From positions 1-6,565 of the forward strand of contig DASVES010000334.1 of NCBI GenBank assembly GCA_036380435.1: DNA of 6,565 bases, written 5' to 3'. This DNA comes from DASQDT01 sp036380435 (GTDB lineage Bacteria; Acidobacteriota; Blastocatellia; Pyrinomonadales; Pyrinomonadaceae). Every line of letters begins with the position of its first letter. Positions within the stretch are counted from its first letter, which is position 1. Below are positions 1-6,389 of the stretch, one piece after another. The notes under the pieces were generated by a model. The model ran no database searches. It was not told the origin of the DNA and saw only the letters and a list, made by a program, of their open reading frames with translations. The translations under genes and the position numbers were made by a program.

Positions 1-12
1 GAAGAAGCATCA

Positions 13-50
13 ACTCTCCGCGTGAACTCAGCGCACTCTGCGACTCGGCG
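13..50. repeat. Imperfect direct repeat, ACTC-N-GCG units
   Basis: Three near-identical 8-base units of the form ACTCNGCG lie at 26-33, 35-42 and 43-50. A degenerate fourth, ACTCTCCGCG, lies at 13-22. The array sits just past the 3' end of the GH18 gene and contains no gene. Similar 'CTCTGCG...CTCGGCGGTGA' spacers are, from memory, common between genes in Acidobacteriota and some other soil phyla; that link is inference. No function can be assigned. The array may continue left of the window. Confidence 0.5.
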
Positions 51-65
51 GTGAGGACAACGCGC

Positions 66-1142
66 TCAATTCTGGCGCAGGGCCGGCATGGGGATGGGGA
101 CGTTATAGGTGCGCGCGCCCGCGCCGACGCCGCCTTCGCAGGTGTTCGGCGGGACGGTGCAGATGCGTCGCGTGGACGGGCACTCCGACGCCCAGAACAT
201 GTAGCCGAGCATGCCGTTGGTCGTCCCCGTTTTGGTCGCCACGTTCTGCACGTAAGTGCCCGTGCTCTTCTGCAACGAGTTGTTGAAATTGACGCACTCG
301 GGGGCGGGACTCTGGCCCGTCACGATGTAGAGACCGCCGGTAAACTTGGCCGCGGCCAGCGGCAGGATCGGCGGGTTGTACTGCGCCTTGCCGTCGATGT
401 GTTCCTGCCAGTCGGCCTGTGCGGTGGCCGCGCTGTTGGGCTGGCGGCTCGGCACCATCGCGTTGGCGTAGTCTAAGACGGGCGTCGTGGTGTTCAGCCA
501 GTCGGCCGTGGCCTTGCGCGTCAGCGCGATGAGCCAGCGGTCGCCGGCGGCGAGGTCGATGGTCAGGCGCGCGGCGTGGTTGTTACCCGTCGCATCGTAG
601 GGCAGCACGGAGCGGTACGCGTCGATGAACGCCTGCAAGGCGACGAGATTCGGGGTCGTGTTCTCCTCGTAGTCGATCTCGATGCCGACGCCTAACGCTT
701 GAGCCGCCGCGGCTGCGTTCAGACCGAACTGCGTCGGGTTGGCGGCGAGCGCCTGATTCCACGCGTTGGTGTAGGTGATGCCGCCGATGGAGAGCATGAC
801 GCGGATGCCGCGGCTCTTGAAGTAGTTGACGACCTCCTGCGTCATCCCGCGCGGGATGCCGTTCAAGGTCTGTGAGTCGGTCGTCTTGTTGAGCAGCTTG
901 AGCGGTTGGACGAAACTGAGCACGACGAGATTCACGGACGGCTGGCCGGAGCCGTCCGCGCGGTCTACGAGCCAGCGGTTCTTGGCGTCGAAGTCCGTCA
1001 TGTCGCGAACCGTGGCCCACGTGCAGGCGTCGTTGCCGCAATGCCATGCGCCGTAGACGGAGATGGGCGTGGCGGCATTGGCGGACGAAGCCGACGCGAG
1101 TGCTAACCACAGCATACACAGTAGCGTGAGGTTCCTTCTCAT
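66..1142 (-). CDS. Secreted glycoside hydrolase family 18 protein (chitinase or endo-beta-N-acetylglucosaminidase type)
   Basis: The 358-residue protein is probably a secreted (beta/alpha)8-barrel glycosidase that cuts beta-1,4 bonds next to N-acetylglucosamine. A signal peptide is visible: MRRN, a Leu/Ala-rich core to about residue 20, and an ANA-A cleavage site after residue 23. Strand 3 gives the GH18 signature SIGG (118-121). Strand 4 gives GVGIEIDYE (151-159), matching the family DGxDxDxE motif. The acid/base Glu (E159) and the Asp two residues before it (D157, which orients the substrate N-acetyl group) are kept. The first Asp is Val152 and the second is Glu155. The late-barrel Trp is probably W317 in GYMFW. 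Six cysteines remain after export (35, 40, 283, 321, 328, 335), suggesting disulfides. The start is supported by GAAGGGAG, 7 bases upstream of the ATG. The gene lies 79 bp downstream of the GH20 gene on the same strand. Family is fairly sure; chitinase versus N-glycan endoglycosidase is open, and a binding-only protein is possible. Confidence 0.82.
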   Translation of the reverse strand: MRRNLTLLCMLWLALASASSANAATPISVYGAWHCGNDACTWATVRDMTDFDAKNRWLVDRADGSGQPSVNLVVLSFVQPLKLLNKTTDSQTLNGIPRGMTQEVVNYFKSRGIRVMLSIGGITYTNAWNQALAANPTQFGLNAAAAAQALGVGIEIDYEENTTPNLVALQAFIDAYRSVLPYDATGNNHAARLTIDLAAGDRWLIALTRKATADWLNTTTPVLDYANAMVPSRQPNSAATAQADWQEHIDGKAQYNPPILPLAAAKFTGGLYIVTGQSPAPECVNFNNSLQKSTGTYVQNVATKTGTTNGMLGYMFWASECPSTRRICTVPPNTCEGGVGAGARTYNVPIPMPALRQN

Positions 1143-1149
1143 TACATTA

Positions 1150-1157
1150 CTCCCTTC
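1150..1157 (-). promoter_or_regulatory. Ribosome binding site of the GH18 gene
   Basis: The minus strand reads GAAGGGAG, followed by 7 bases and then the ATG at 1142. This is a good Shine-Dalgarno match at a normal distance and supports the chosen start. Another ATG lies 5 bases upstream in a different frame and has no matching protein. Confidence 0.6.
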
Positions 1158-1192
1158 TCATTCGTGCGTGGTGGGTGCGCCGAAATCCGCAA

Positions 1193-1230
1193 CGCGCGCG
1201 GACGGGCGCGCGGCGTCGCCGTTACCGGCG
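1193..1230. other. Hairpin-forming GC spacer at the GH20 stop codon
   Basis: Two short inverted repeats fill the spacer between the GH20 and GH18 genes. CGCGCGC (1193-1199) pairs with GCGCGCG (1206-1212) across a 6-base loop. CGCCG (1217-1221) pairs with CGGCG (1226-1230), with the GH20 stop codon in its 4-base loop. A competing pairing, CGGCG (1211-1215) with CGCCG (1217-1221), is also possible. No T-run follows on the minus strand, so this is not a convincing intrinsic terminator. It might slow polymerase, protect the upstream message or tune GH18 expression. In DNA this GC-rich such pairings also arise by chance. Confidence 0.3.
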
Positions 1231-3363
1231 CGTCTGTTTCGGGGGCGGCGCGGCCAGACTCTTGACCTGTGTTTTCCACTCGGCCGGGGTCATCTGCGTC
1301 AGACGCTGTGACTCCGCGGCGGCGACGACCAGCTCTCTCACGCTCTGGATGACGGCGAACTCCAGCGCGGCCTTCGGCTTCGCCGCCTGTTCGAGCGCGG
1401 CCAGTCGCGCCTCGCGCCACTCGGCGGGGGCCGCGACGCCCTTCGTCAGGAAGGAGAGCGCTTCCAGCCCCATCGTCCCAAGCTCCGACAAATCTTTGAC
1501 GAGCGGCCGGGCCTCCTGTAGCGCCGGCGACTTCTCCATCAAAGCCTCCAGCTCGGGGCCGGCGCTGCGCCACGCGTTCAGGGTGTCGCGGGTCTGTTGC
1601 GCGCGGGCCTCGAAGCGCGGGGCGTCGGAGAGCAGAGCGTCAACGCTGGCGGCGAAGCGGCGGGCCGCGTCGCTGTCGGGGCGGGCGGCGTCGATGAGGC
1701 CACTGAGCGGGCTGAGCATTGTCTGCGGGCGCTGCTGATAGCGGCGGTATTCCTTGACCGGCTCGATGACGGAGACGAGCGTCTGAAGGGCGGCCGTGTC
1801 TCTGCTCTGTGCGAGACGCCGGAGCATCATCGCCTGATTCTTCTCGTGAGTGAGCCCCAACTCTTCGAGCCGGACGCTCGTGACGGCGAGGCGTCGATAC
1901 ATGTCTTCCACGTCCGTCACGGCGCGCGGCGACCAGAGGCGTTCGGCGATGGCGGCCGTGCGCGGCCAGATGCGCGAGTCAATCGTCTCGTGCGTTACCC
2001 ACTCGCTCCACATCGTCGCCTCGCCGCCGAGGACGTGGGCGGCTTCGGCGGCGGTGAGCGTGCTGTCGGCCGGGAGCGGGTCGGCGGCGTAGTGCTGCGA
2101 GGCGGGGAAGATGAGGTCGATGTAGTAGCCGGCGGAGAGCACGCCCTTGTAGCCCTTGCGCGCGGCCTCGGCGAGCGAGGCGGGGCCGCGCCACGAATGG
2201 ATGACGACATCATTCGGCAAATCGGGCTGAAAGATTTCGTCCCAGCCCATCATGATCTTGCCGTGCTTCTTGAGGATGGTGAGCAGGCGCTTGTTGAAGT
2301 GTGTTTGGAGGGCGTGGTTGTCCTTGAGGCCTTTCTCTTTCATAAAGGCTTGAATCCGCGGGTTGGCGTCCCAGTGCTTGCCCTCGTTCTCATCGCCGCC
2401 GATGTGCAGGTAGGCGTCTGGAAAGAGCGCGGCCATCTCGCCGAGGAAGGTGTCGAGAAACTTGTAGACCTCCTCGCGCGTGGGGTCGAGCACCGGATCG
2501 AAGATGCCGGCCTTGCGCTCGATGGTGTACGGCCCCGGCGCGCTCCCGAGTTCGGGATGGCCGACGAGCCAGGCGGTGGCGTGCCCCGGAATGTCGAACT
2601 CGGGCACGACGCGGATGCCGCGCTCGCGCGCGTAGGCGATCAGCTCGCGCGCCTCCGTCTGCGTGTAGAACTGTCCGTCGGAACCCATCCCGTGGAGGCG
2701 CGGGAATTTTTTGCTCTCGATGCGGAAGCCCTGATTTTCGGTGAGGTGCCAGTGCAGGACGTTGAGCTTGACGGCGGCCATCGCGTCGATGTTGCGTTTG
2801 AGCACCTCCAACGGCTCGTAGTGGCGGGCCACGTCGATGAGCAGCCCGCGCCACGGGAAGCGCGGGCGATCCTGAATCTGCGCGGCCGGGATGAAGTAGC
2901 CCGCGCGGTCGCTGTCGAGTAGTTGGAGAAAGGTTTCGAGTCCGCGCAGGACGCCGACGACCGTCGGAGCCTTGAGCACGGCCTGCGTGTCGGACACGTC
3001 GAGCGTGTAGGATTCGTCCTCCTCGACCGAGGGGACGGCTCGGCCCGGCCCCACGGCCTCGACGACGAGCGTGGCGGCCGCCGGGTCGCCCGCCAGACCT
3101 CGCGCCAGCTCCATCACCGTGCGCCCTTCGAGCCGTCGCAGGACGCGCTCCACGCCGGCGCGCAAACGCTCATCGACGTGGCCGCGGGCGGCGACGGTGA
3201 AGGATTTCGTGATGGGGAGCCGGCCCGCGTTGAAACGCACGGAGGCGGGCACGGGCATCAGGTTGTGTTGGCGTGTGGTGGCGGCCGCGCCCGTGCTCTG
3301 GGCGGAAGCGCTCAGGACGCAGAACAGCGACAGGACGGCGGGGACGAATTTACGCACTCTCAT
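1222..3363 (-). CDS. Exported beta-N-acetylhexosaminidase, glycoside hydrolase family 20
   Basis: The 713-residue exo-enzyme is predicted to release terminal beta-linked GlcNAc or GalNAc by substrate-assisted catalysis, outside the cytoplasm. The signal peptide (1-21, ASA-Q cleavage) is followed by a GH20b-type N-terminal domain (about 35-165) and the catalytic barrel (about 168-505). Visible motifs are WRGLLID with substrate-binding R172, HWHLTENQGFR (204-214), PEFDIPGHA (254-262), HIGGDE (320-325) with the catalytic pair D324/E325, GWDE (373-376) and GGEATMWSE (446-454), whose Trp and Glu line the sugar pocket. All key residues are present. Residues about 506-713 lie beyond the usual catalytic core, look helical and charged, and match no domain I recognise. 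The reading frame stays open upstream to an ATG at 3588, but that stretch has no signal-peptide or domain character. The ATG at 3363 follows GAGGAG by only 3 bases. A GTG at 3357 would have 9-base spacing and still give a good signal peptide. The gene probably leads a unit with the GH18 gene. Confidence 0.93.
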   Translation of the reverse strand: MRVRKFVPAVLSLFCVLSASAQSTGAAATTRQHNLMPVPASVRFNAGRLPITKSFTVAARGHVDERLRAGVERVLRRLEGRTVMELARGLAGDPAAATLVVEAVGPGRAVPSVEEDESYTLDVSDTQAVLKAPTVVGVLRGLETFLQLLDSDRAGYFIPAAQIQDRPRFPWRGLLIDVARHYEPLEVLKRNIDAMAAVKLNVLHWHLTENQGFRIESKKFPRLHGMGSDGQFYTQTEARELIAYARERGIRVVPEFDIPGHATAWLVGHPELGSAPGPYTIERKAGIFDPVLDPTREEVYKFLDTFLGEMAALFPDAYLHIGGDENEGKHWDANPRIQAFMKEKGLKDNHALQTHFNKRLLTILKKHGKIMMGWDEIFQPDLPNDVVIHSWRGPASLAEAARKGYKGVLSAGYYIDLIFPASQHYAADPLPADSTLTAAEAAHVLGGEATMWSEWVTHETIDSRIWPRTAAIAERLWSPRAVTDVEDMYRRLAVTSVRLEELGLTHEKNQAMMLRRLAQSRDTAALQTLVSVIEPVKEYRRYQQRPQTMLSPLSGLIDAARPDSDAARRFAASVDALLSDAPRFEARAQQTRDTLNAWRSAGPELEALMEKSPALQEARPLVKDLSELGTMGLEALSFLTKGVAAPAEWREARLAALEQAAKPKAALEFAVIQSVRELVVAAAESQRLTQMTPAEWKTQVKSLAAPPPKQTRR

Positions 3364-3366
3364 GTG

Positions 3367-3372
3367 CTCCTC
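3367..3372 (-). promoter_or_regulatory. Ribosome binding site of the GH20 gene
   Basis: The minus strand reads GAGGAG, then CAC, then ATG (3363). The match is strong but the 3-base gap is short. A GTG at 3355-3357, two codons in, would sit 9 bases away. The site therefore fixes the start to within two codons and rules out the far-upstream ATG at 3588. Confidence 0.55.
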
Positions 3373-3561
3373 GACAGAATTAGGGTTAAGCCGGTTCGGG
3401 ATTTGTACCGCATAGATAGAAGGGATTGTGAGTTTCGCCGATGTGTGTGTGCGCCGGGCGTAAGTTACGGTTTCATACTTGAGGTTACAGAATAAACGCC
3501 GGTAAAAGCTATAACAGGTTTCAGTCGAATCTTCTTCGTCTTCATTCAAGCGAAATAAGTG

Positions 3562-3589
3562 TTGCGACGGCAGGCGTTTTTCGTACAAT
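3562..3589 (+). promoter_or_regulatory. Candidate sigma70-type promoter for the beta-mannosidase gene
   Basis: TTGCGA (3562-3567) and TACAAT (3584-3589) match the -35 and -10 consensus at 4 of 6 and 5 of 6 positions, with a 16-base spacer. Transcription would begin near 3596. The ATG at 3588-3590 overlaps the -10 box, so if this promoter is real that ATG cannot be in the message and translation must begin downstream. Confidence 0.45.
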
Positions 3590-3644
3590 GCCCGGACTGA
3601 GTTTCCACGCTTTTTCGTCGGCCGGCGAAGGTCGCATTCCGGGC

Positions 3645-6209
3645 GTGAGAGTTTGCGTCTCGGGCGTGCTGTGCCTGATCGCGCTCGCCGCCTGCGCCGC
3701 CAACGCGCAGACCCACGCGACGGCAGGTGGGGGCCGGAAAACCGCCATCCTGCTGCACGACGGCTGGACGTTCCGCGAGGCCGGCAAGGACGCGTGGCAC
3801 GCGGCGACGGTGCCCGGCTGTGTCCACACGGATTTGCTGAGCGCGGGCCTCATCGAAGACCCCTTCTACCGCGACAACGAGAAGAAGCTCCAGTGGATCG
3901 GGAAGACCGACTGGGAGTATCGCACAACCTTCCGCGTCGCGCCCGGACTGCTCGCGCGCCGGCGCGTCGAGCTGGTCTTCAAGGGTCTGGACACCTACGC
4001 CGAAGTCGCGCTCAACGGCGTGGTGCTGCTGCGCGCCGACAACATGTTCCGCGAGTGGCGCGTTGACGCGAAGCCCGCGCTCAAGAGCGGCGAGAACGTG
4101 CTCCGCGTCGTCTTCCGCTCGCCCATCAACGAGGTTCTGCCGCGGATGAAGGCCGTGGGCTATGAACTCCCGGCGAGCAACGATCAGGGTGAGAAGACGA
4201 GTCCCTACACGCGCAAGGCGCCCTACCAGTTCGGCTGGGACTGGGGGCCGCGCTTCGTCACGAGCGGCGTGTGGAAGGCGGTCGTGCTCGAAGCCTGGGA
4301 CGCGGCGCGCGTCGCGGACTTCCACGTCTCACAGAAAAACTTGACGGCGGCGGCGGCCGAATTGAGCGCCAACGTGGAAGTGGTCTCCGACACGGACGCG
4401 CGGGCCACAGTTGTGCTCGAAGACGCGGCGAGCGGCGCGCTCCTCGCCGAGCAGGCGGTGAGCCTGCGGCCGGGCGTGAATCCGTTCAAGCTGGATTTTC
4501 GCGTCGTGCGCCCGCGCCTGTGGTGGCCGGCGGGGCTGGGGCCGCAGAACCTCTACCACTTCCGCGCGCGTCTCCTCGTCGGCGCACGCGCCGTGGACGG
4601 TGCGACGACGAGGACTGGCTTGCGCACTCTGGAGTTGCGGCAGCGGCCAGACCGCTGGGGAAAGAGCTTCGAGTTCGTCGTCAACGGCGTCCCCGTCTTC
4701 GCCAAGGGCGGCAACTGGATTCCGGCCGACAGTTTTCCGACGCGCGTGACGCGCGAGCGTTATCGCCAACTGCTCACCTCGGCGCGCGACGCCAATATGA
4801 ACATGCTGCGGGTGTGGGGCGGCGGCGTCTACGAGTCGGACGACTTCTACGAGCTGTGCGACGAGCTGGGGCTGATGGTCTGGCAGGACTTCATGTTCGC
4901 GTGCAGCATGTATCCGGGCGACGAGGCTTTTCTGGAGAACGTCCGCGCCGAGGCCGTCGATCAGGTGAGGCGTCTGCGAAAATATCCGAGCATCGTTTTG
5001 TGGTGCGGCAACAACGAGGTCGAGACGGCGTGGCACCACTGGGGCTGGAAGCAGCAGTTGCCCGCGAAGCTGTGGGACGACTACCTGAAGATTTTTCACG
5101 ACGTGTTGCCGCGCGTCGTCGCCGAGCACGATTCGTCGCGCCCCTACTGGCCGAGTTCGCCGAGTTCCAATCTTGAAGACGACGCTGATTCACAGAAAGT
5201 CGGCGACGTACACTACTGGGGCGTGTGGCACGCGGCGCTGCCCTTCGCCGAGTATGAGAAGCAACACCCGCGCTTCATGAGCGAGTACGGCTTCCAGTCG
5301 TTCCCGTTAATCGAGACGGTGAGCGCCTACACCGAGCCGGCCGACCGCGACATCCAGTCGCCCGTGATGCTCGCGCATCAGAAGCACCCGCGCGGCAATC
5401 AGCTCATCCGCGAGTACATGCTGCGCGAGTTCGCGGAGCCGACAGACTTCGAGTCGTTCCTCTACGTGAGTCAGGTCTTGCAGGCCGAAGGTATCCGCGT
5501 CGGCACGGAACACTTCCGCCGCATCCGGCCGCGCAACATGGGCGCGCTCTATTGGCAGGTGAACGACTGCTGGCCCGTCGCCTCCTGGTCAGGGATAGAC
5601 TACTTCGGCCGCTGGAAGGCGCTCCAACACTACGCGCGCCGCTTCTACGGCGAAGTGCTCGTCAGCCCGCACGAGGAGGACGGCCACGTCCGCGTCCACG
5701 TCGTCTCCGACCGCACGCGCCCCGCGAGCGCCACGCTCCGCGTGAGTCTTCTGGACTTCGCGGGGCAAGTGCTGTTTGAAAAACAGGTCGCGGTCGCCGT
5801 CGCTCCGCTGTCGAGCGAGGTCTATCTGAGTTTGCCGAAAGAAGAGCTGCTGCGGGGGCGGGACGCCCGGAAAGTTTTTCTTCACTGTGAGCTGTCGGAG
5901 AACGGCTCGGCGCTCGCGAGCAACCGCCTGTTCTTCGACGCTTACAAGAACCTACAGCTCCCCGCGCCGCGCATCGACGTTCACGTCAGACCCAAGGGGC
6001 GCGCGCTACGCGTCTCCCTGCGCGCTGACTCTCTCGCCAGAGACGTACACCTCTCCGCCGGCCGACTCGAAGGCGTCTTCGCCGACAACTTCTTCGACCT
6101 CCTTCCGGGCCGCGCCGTCGAAGTGGAATTCCGCCCGCGACGCCCGCTCGGTGTTGGTGAGCTGCGAAGGAGTCTGAAGGTGCGCTCGCTCGCCGACGCC
6201 TTCAAGTGA
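3645..6209 (+). CDS. Exported beta-mannosidase, glycoside hydrolase family 2
   Basis: This exo-enzyme is predicted to release beta-linked mannose from non-reducing ends by a retaining mechanism. From the preferred GTG it has 854 residues, close to the usual length for the family. An ATG at 3588 would add 19 residues (873). In the 854-residue numbering, a jelly-roll sugar-binding domain (about 35-215) is followed by an Ig-like domain (220-330), the barrel (335-670) and a C-terminal Ig-like region. Motifs seen are FGWDWGPR (196-203), typical of beta-mannosidases rather than beta-galactosidases, KGGNWIPADS (354-363), the acid/base Glu in GNNE (E458), the nucleophile in SEYG (E547), and NMGALYWQVNDCWP (631-644). 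The export signal MRVC...ACAANAQ fits either signal peptidase I (ANA-Q, after residue 21) or a lipoprotein (LAAC, Cys17). The ATG at 3588 lies inside an apparent -10 box. GAAGG at 3627-3631 is a weak, distant ribosome site for the GTG. Function is secure; the exact start is not. Confidence 0.92.
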   Translation: MRVCVSGVLCLIALAACAANAQTHATAGGGRKTAILLHDGWTFREAGKDAWHAATVPGCVHTDLLSAGLIEDPFYRDNEKKLQWIGKTDWEYRTTFRVAPGLLARRRVELVFKGLDTYAEVALNGVVLLRADNMFREWRVDAKPALKSGENVLRVVFRSPINEVLPRMKAVGYELPASNDQGEKTSPYTRKAPYQFGWDWGPRFVTSGVWKAVVLEAWDAARVADFHVSQKNLTAAAAELSANVEVVSDTDARATVVLEDAASGALLAEQAVSLRPGVNPFKLDFRVVRPRLWWPAGLGPQNLYHFRARLLVGARAVDGATTRTGLRTLELRQRPDRWGKSFEFVVNGVPVFAKGGNWIPADSFPTRVTRERYRQLLTSARDANMNMLRVWGGGVYESDDFYELCDELGLMVWQDFMFACSMYPGDEAFLENVRAEAVDQVRRLRKYPSIVLWCGNNEVETAWHHWGWKQQLPAKLWDDYLKIFHDVLPRVVAEHDSSRPYWPSSPSSNLEDDADSQKVGDVHYWGVWHAALPFAEYEKQHPRFMSEYGFQSFPLIETVSAYTEPADRDIQSPVMLAHQKHPRGNQLIREYMLREFAEPTDFESFLYVSQVLQAEGIRVGTEHFRRIRPRNMGALYWQVNDCWPVASWSGIDYFGRWKALQHYARRFYGEVLVSPHEEDGHVRVHVVSDRTRPASATLRVSLLDFAGQVLFEKQVAVAVAPLSSEVYLSLPKEELLRGRDARKVFLHCELSENGSALASNRLFFDAYKNLQLPAPRIDVHVRPKGRALRVSLRADSLARDVHLSAGRLEGVFADNFFDLLPGRAVEVEFRPRRPLGVGELRRSLKVRSLADAFK

Positions 6210-6331
6210 AGAATTAACATGGATGGACAGGATGGACAGGAGTAAGAGAGATAGCAGATTTCAGATTTCAGATTTGAAATTATCAAGACTGTTCATCCTG
6301 CATACCCTGTCCATCCATGTTAATAATTCTT
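6209..6331. repeat. Inverted-repeat intergenic element
   Basis: A perfect 17-base inverted repeat, taacatggatggacagg (6215-6231) and its complement (6306-6322), is extended outward by AAGAAT/ATTCTT with a 3-base bulge, giving arms 6209-6231 and 6306-6331. The left arm region carries two tandem GGATGGACA units (6221-6229, 6230-6238). The right carries two reversed units, TGTTCATCC (6290-6298) and TGTCCATCC (6308-6316). The centre contains AT-rich CAGATTT repeats. It starts on the last base of the mannosidase stop codon. It encodes nothing and looks like a dispersed palindromic element, a small non-autonomous mobile element, or a transcript-end hairpin. Confidence 0.65.
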
Positions 6332-6333
6332 TC
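6215..6333 (+). terminator. Possible transcript-end hairpin after the beta-mannosidase gene
   Basis: If transcribed, the 17-bp stem of the inverted repeat (6215-6231 with 6306-6322) would form just after the stop codon and is followed by the AT-rich ATAATTCTTT. The loop is long (74 bases) and the T-run is broken, so this is a poor match to a standard intrinsic terminator. It could still stabilise or end the mannosidase message and separate it from the mutase gene. Confidence 0.25.
6255..6275. repeat. Three perfect tandem copies of CAGATTT
   Basis: CAGATTT occurs back to back at 6255-6261, 6262-6268 and 6269-6275, inside the inverted-repeat element. The last part also forms a small inverted repeat, ATTTCA (6265-6270) with TGAAAT (6275-6280). 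The AT-rich composition contrasts with the genes. The units are too short for CRISPR and no function is evident. Confidence 0.6.
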
Positions 6334-6373
6334 GCCGAGACGGGCCGCGGACTTGTCTTGCCCCTACAGTTTG

Positions 6374-6378
6374 AAGGA
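6374..6378 (+). promoter_or_regulatory. Ribosome binding site of the phosphohexomutase gene
   Basis: AAGGA lies 11 bases upstream of the GTG at 6390, inside GAAGGAAA. The match is fair and the spacing slightly long. It supports translation from this GTG, since no in-frame ATG occurs near the conserved N-terminus. Confidence 0.45.
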
Positions 6379-6389
6379 AAACTGACGCT

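Larger units (their letters stand above)
3364..3644. promoter_or_regulatory. Divergent intergenic control region between GH20 and beta-mannosidase genes
   Basis: About 280 bases separate the GH20 start from the preferred mannosidase start. This stretch is less GC-rich than the flanking genes. It holds a likely plus-strand promoter at its right end (3562-3589). Direct repeats are also present: GTTAC at 3464-3468 and 3484-3488, exactly 20 bases apart, and GGTTTCA at 3469-3475 and 3517-3523. A (TG)5 run occupies 3442-3451. I could not find a convincing -35/-10 pair for the minus strand, although one must exist if the GH20 gene is transcribed from here. No clear LacI-type palindrome is visible. 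A shared regulator for both directions is plausible but unproven. Confidence 0.5.

Noticed and set aside
51..476. 141-codon plus-strand frame opposite the GH18 gene end
   Set aside because: It is antisense to the GH18 gene, has an Arg/Gly/Ala/Val-rich composition, and shows no motif.
1193..1212. Intrinsic terminator between the GH20 and GH18 genes
   Set aside because: The GC stem is not followed by a T-run on the minus strand, and the 79-bp gap with a good downstream ribosome site favours read-through.
1597..2922. Long open frame (441 codons) on the plus strand opposite the GH20 gene
   Set aside because: It is fully antisense to a gene with complete catalytic motifs. Its translation is Arg/Val/Gly-rich with no recognisable domain, as expected of shadow frames in GC-rich DNA.
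3364..3588. 75-codon in-frame N-terminal extension of the GH20 protein
   Set aside because: It has no domain or signal character and would bury the signal peptide in the middle of the protein. A ribosome site lies directly before 3363, and the stretch occupies the intergenic control region.
3546..4325. 259-codon minus-strand frame across the start of the beta-mannosidase gene
   Set aside because: It overlaps conserved mannosidase coding sequence, its translation resembles no family, and it is a codon-position shadow.
6255..6275. CRISPR array
   Set aside because: The units are 7 bases and contiguous, with no spacers and no cas genes nearby.
6209..6331. Insertion sequence or transposon
   Set aside because: There is no transposase frame inside, the element is only 123 bases, and no clear target-site duplication is visible. 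It is kept as a non-coding repeat element only.
6365..6370. TACAGT as a -10 box for the mutase gene
   Set aside because: No -35-like hexamer occurs at suitable distance upstream, and the start of transcription would fall on the ribosome binding site.
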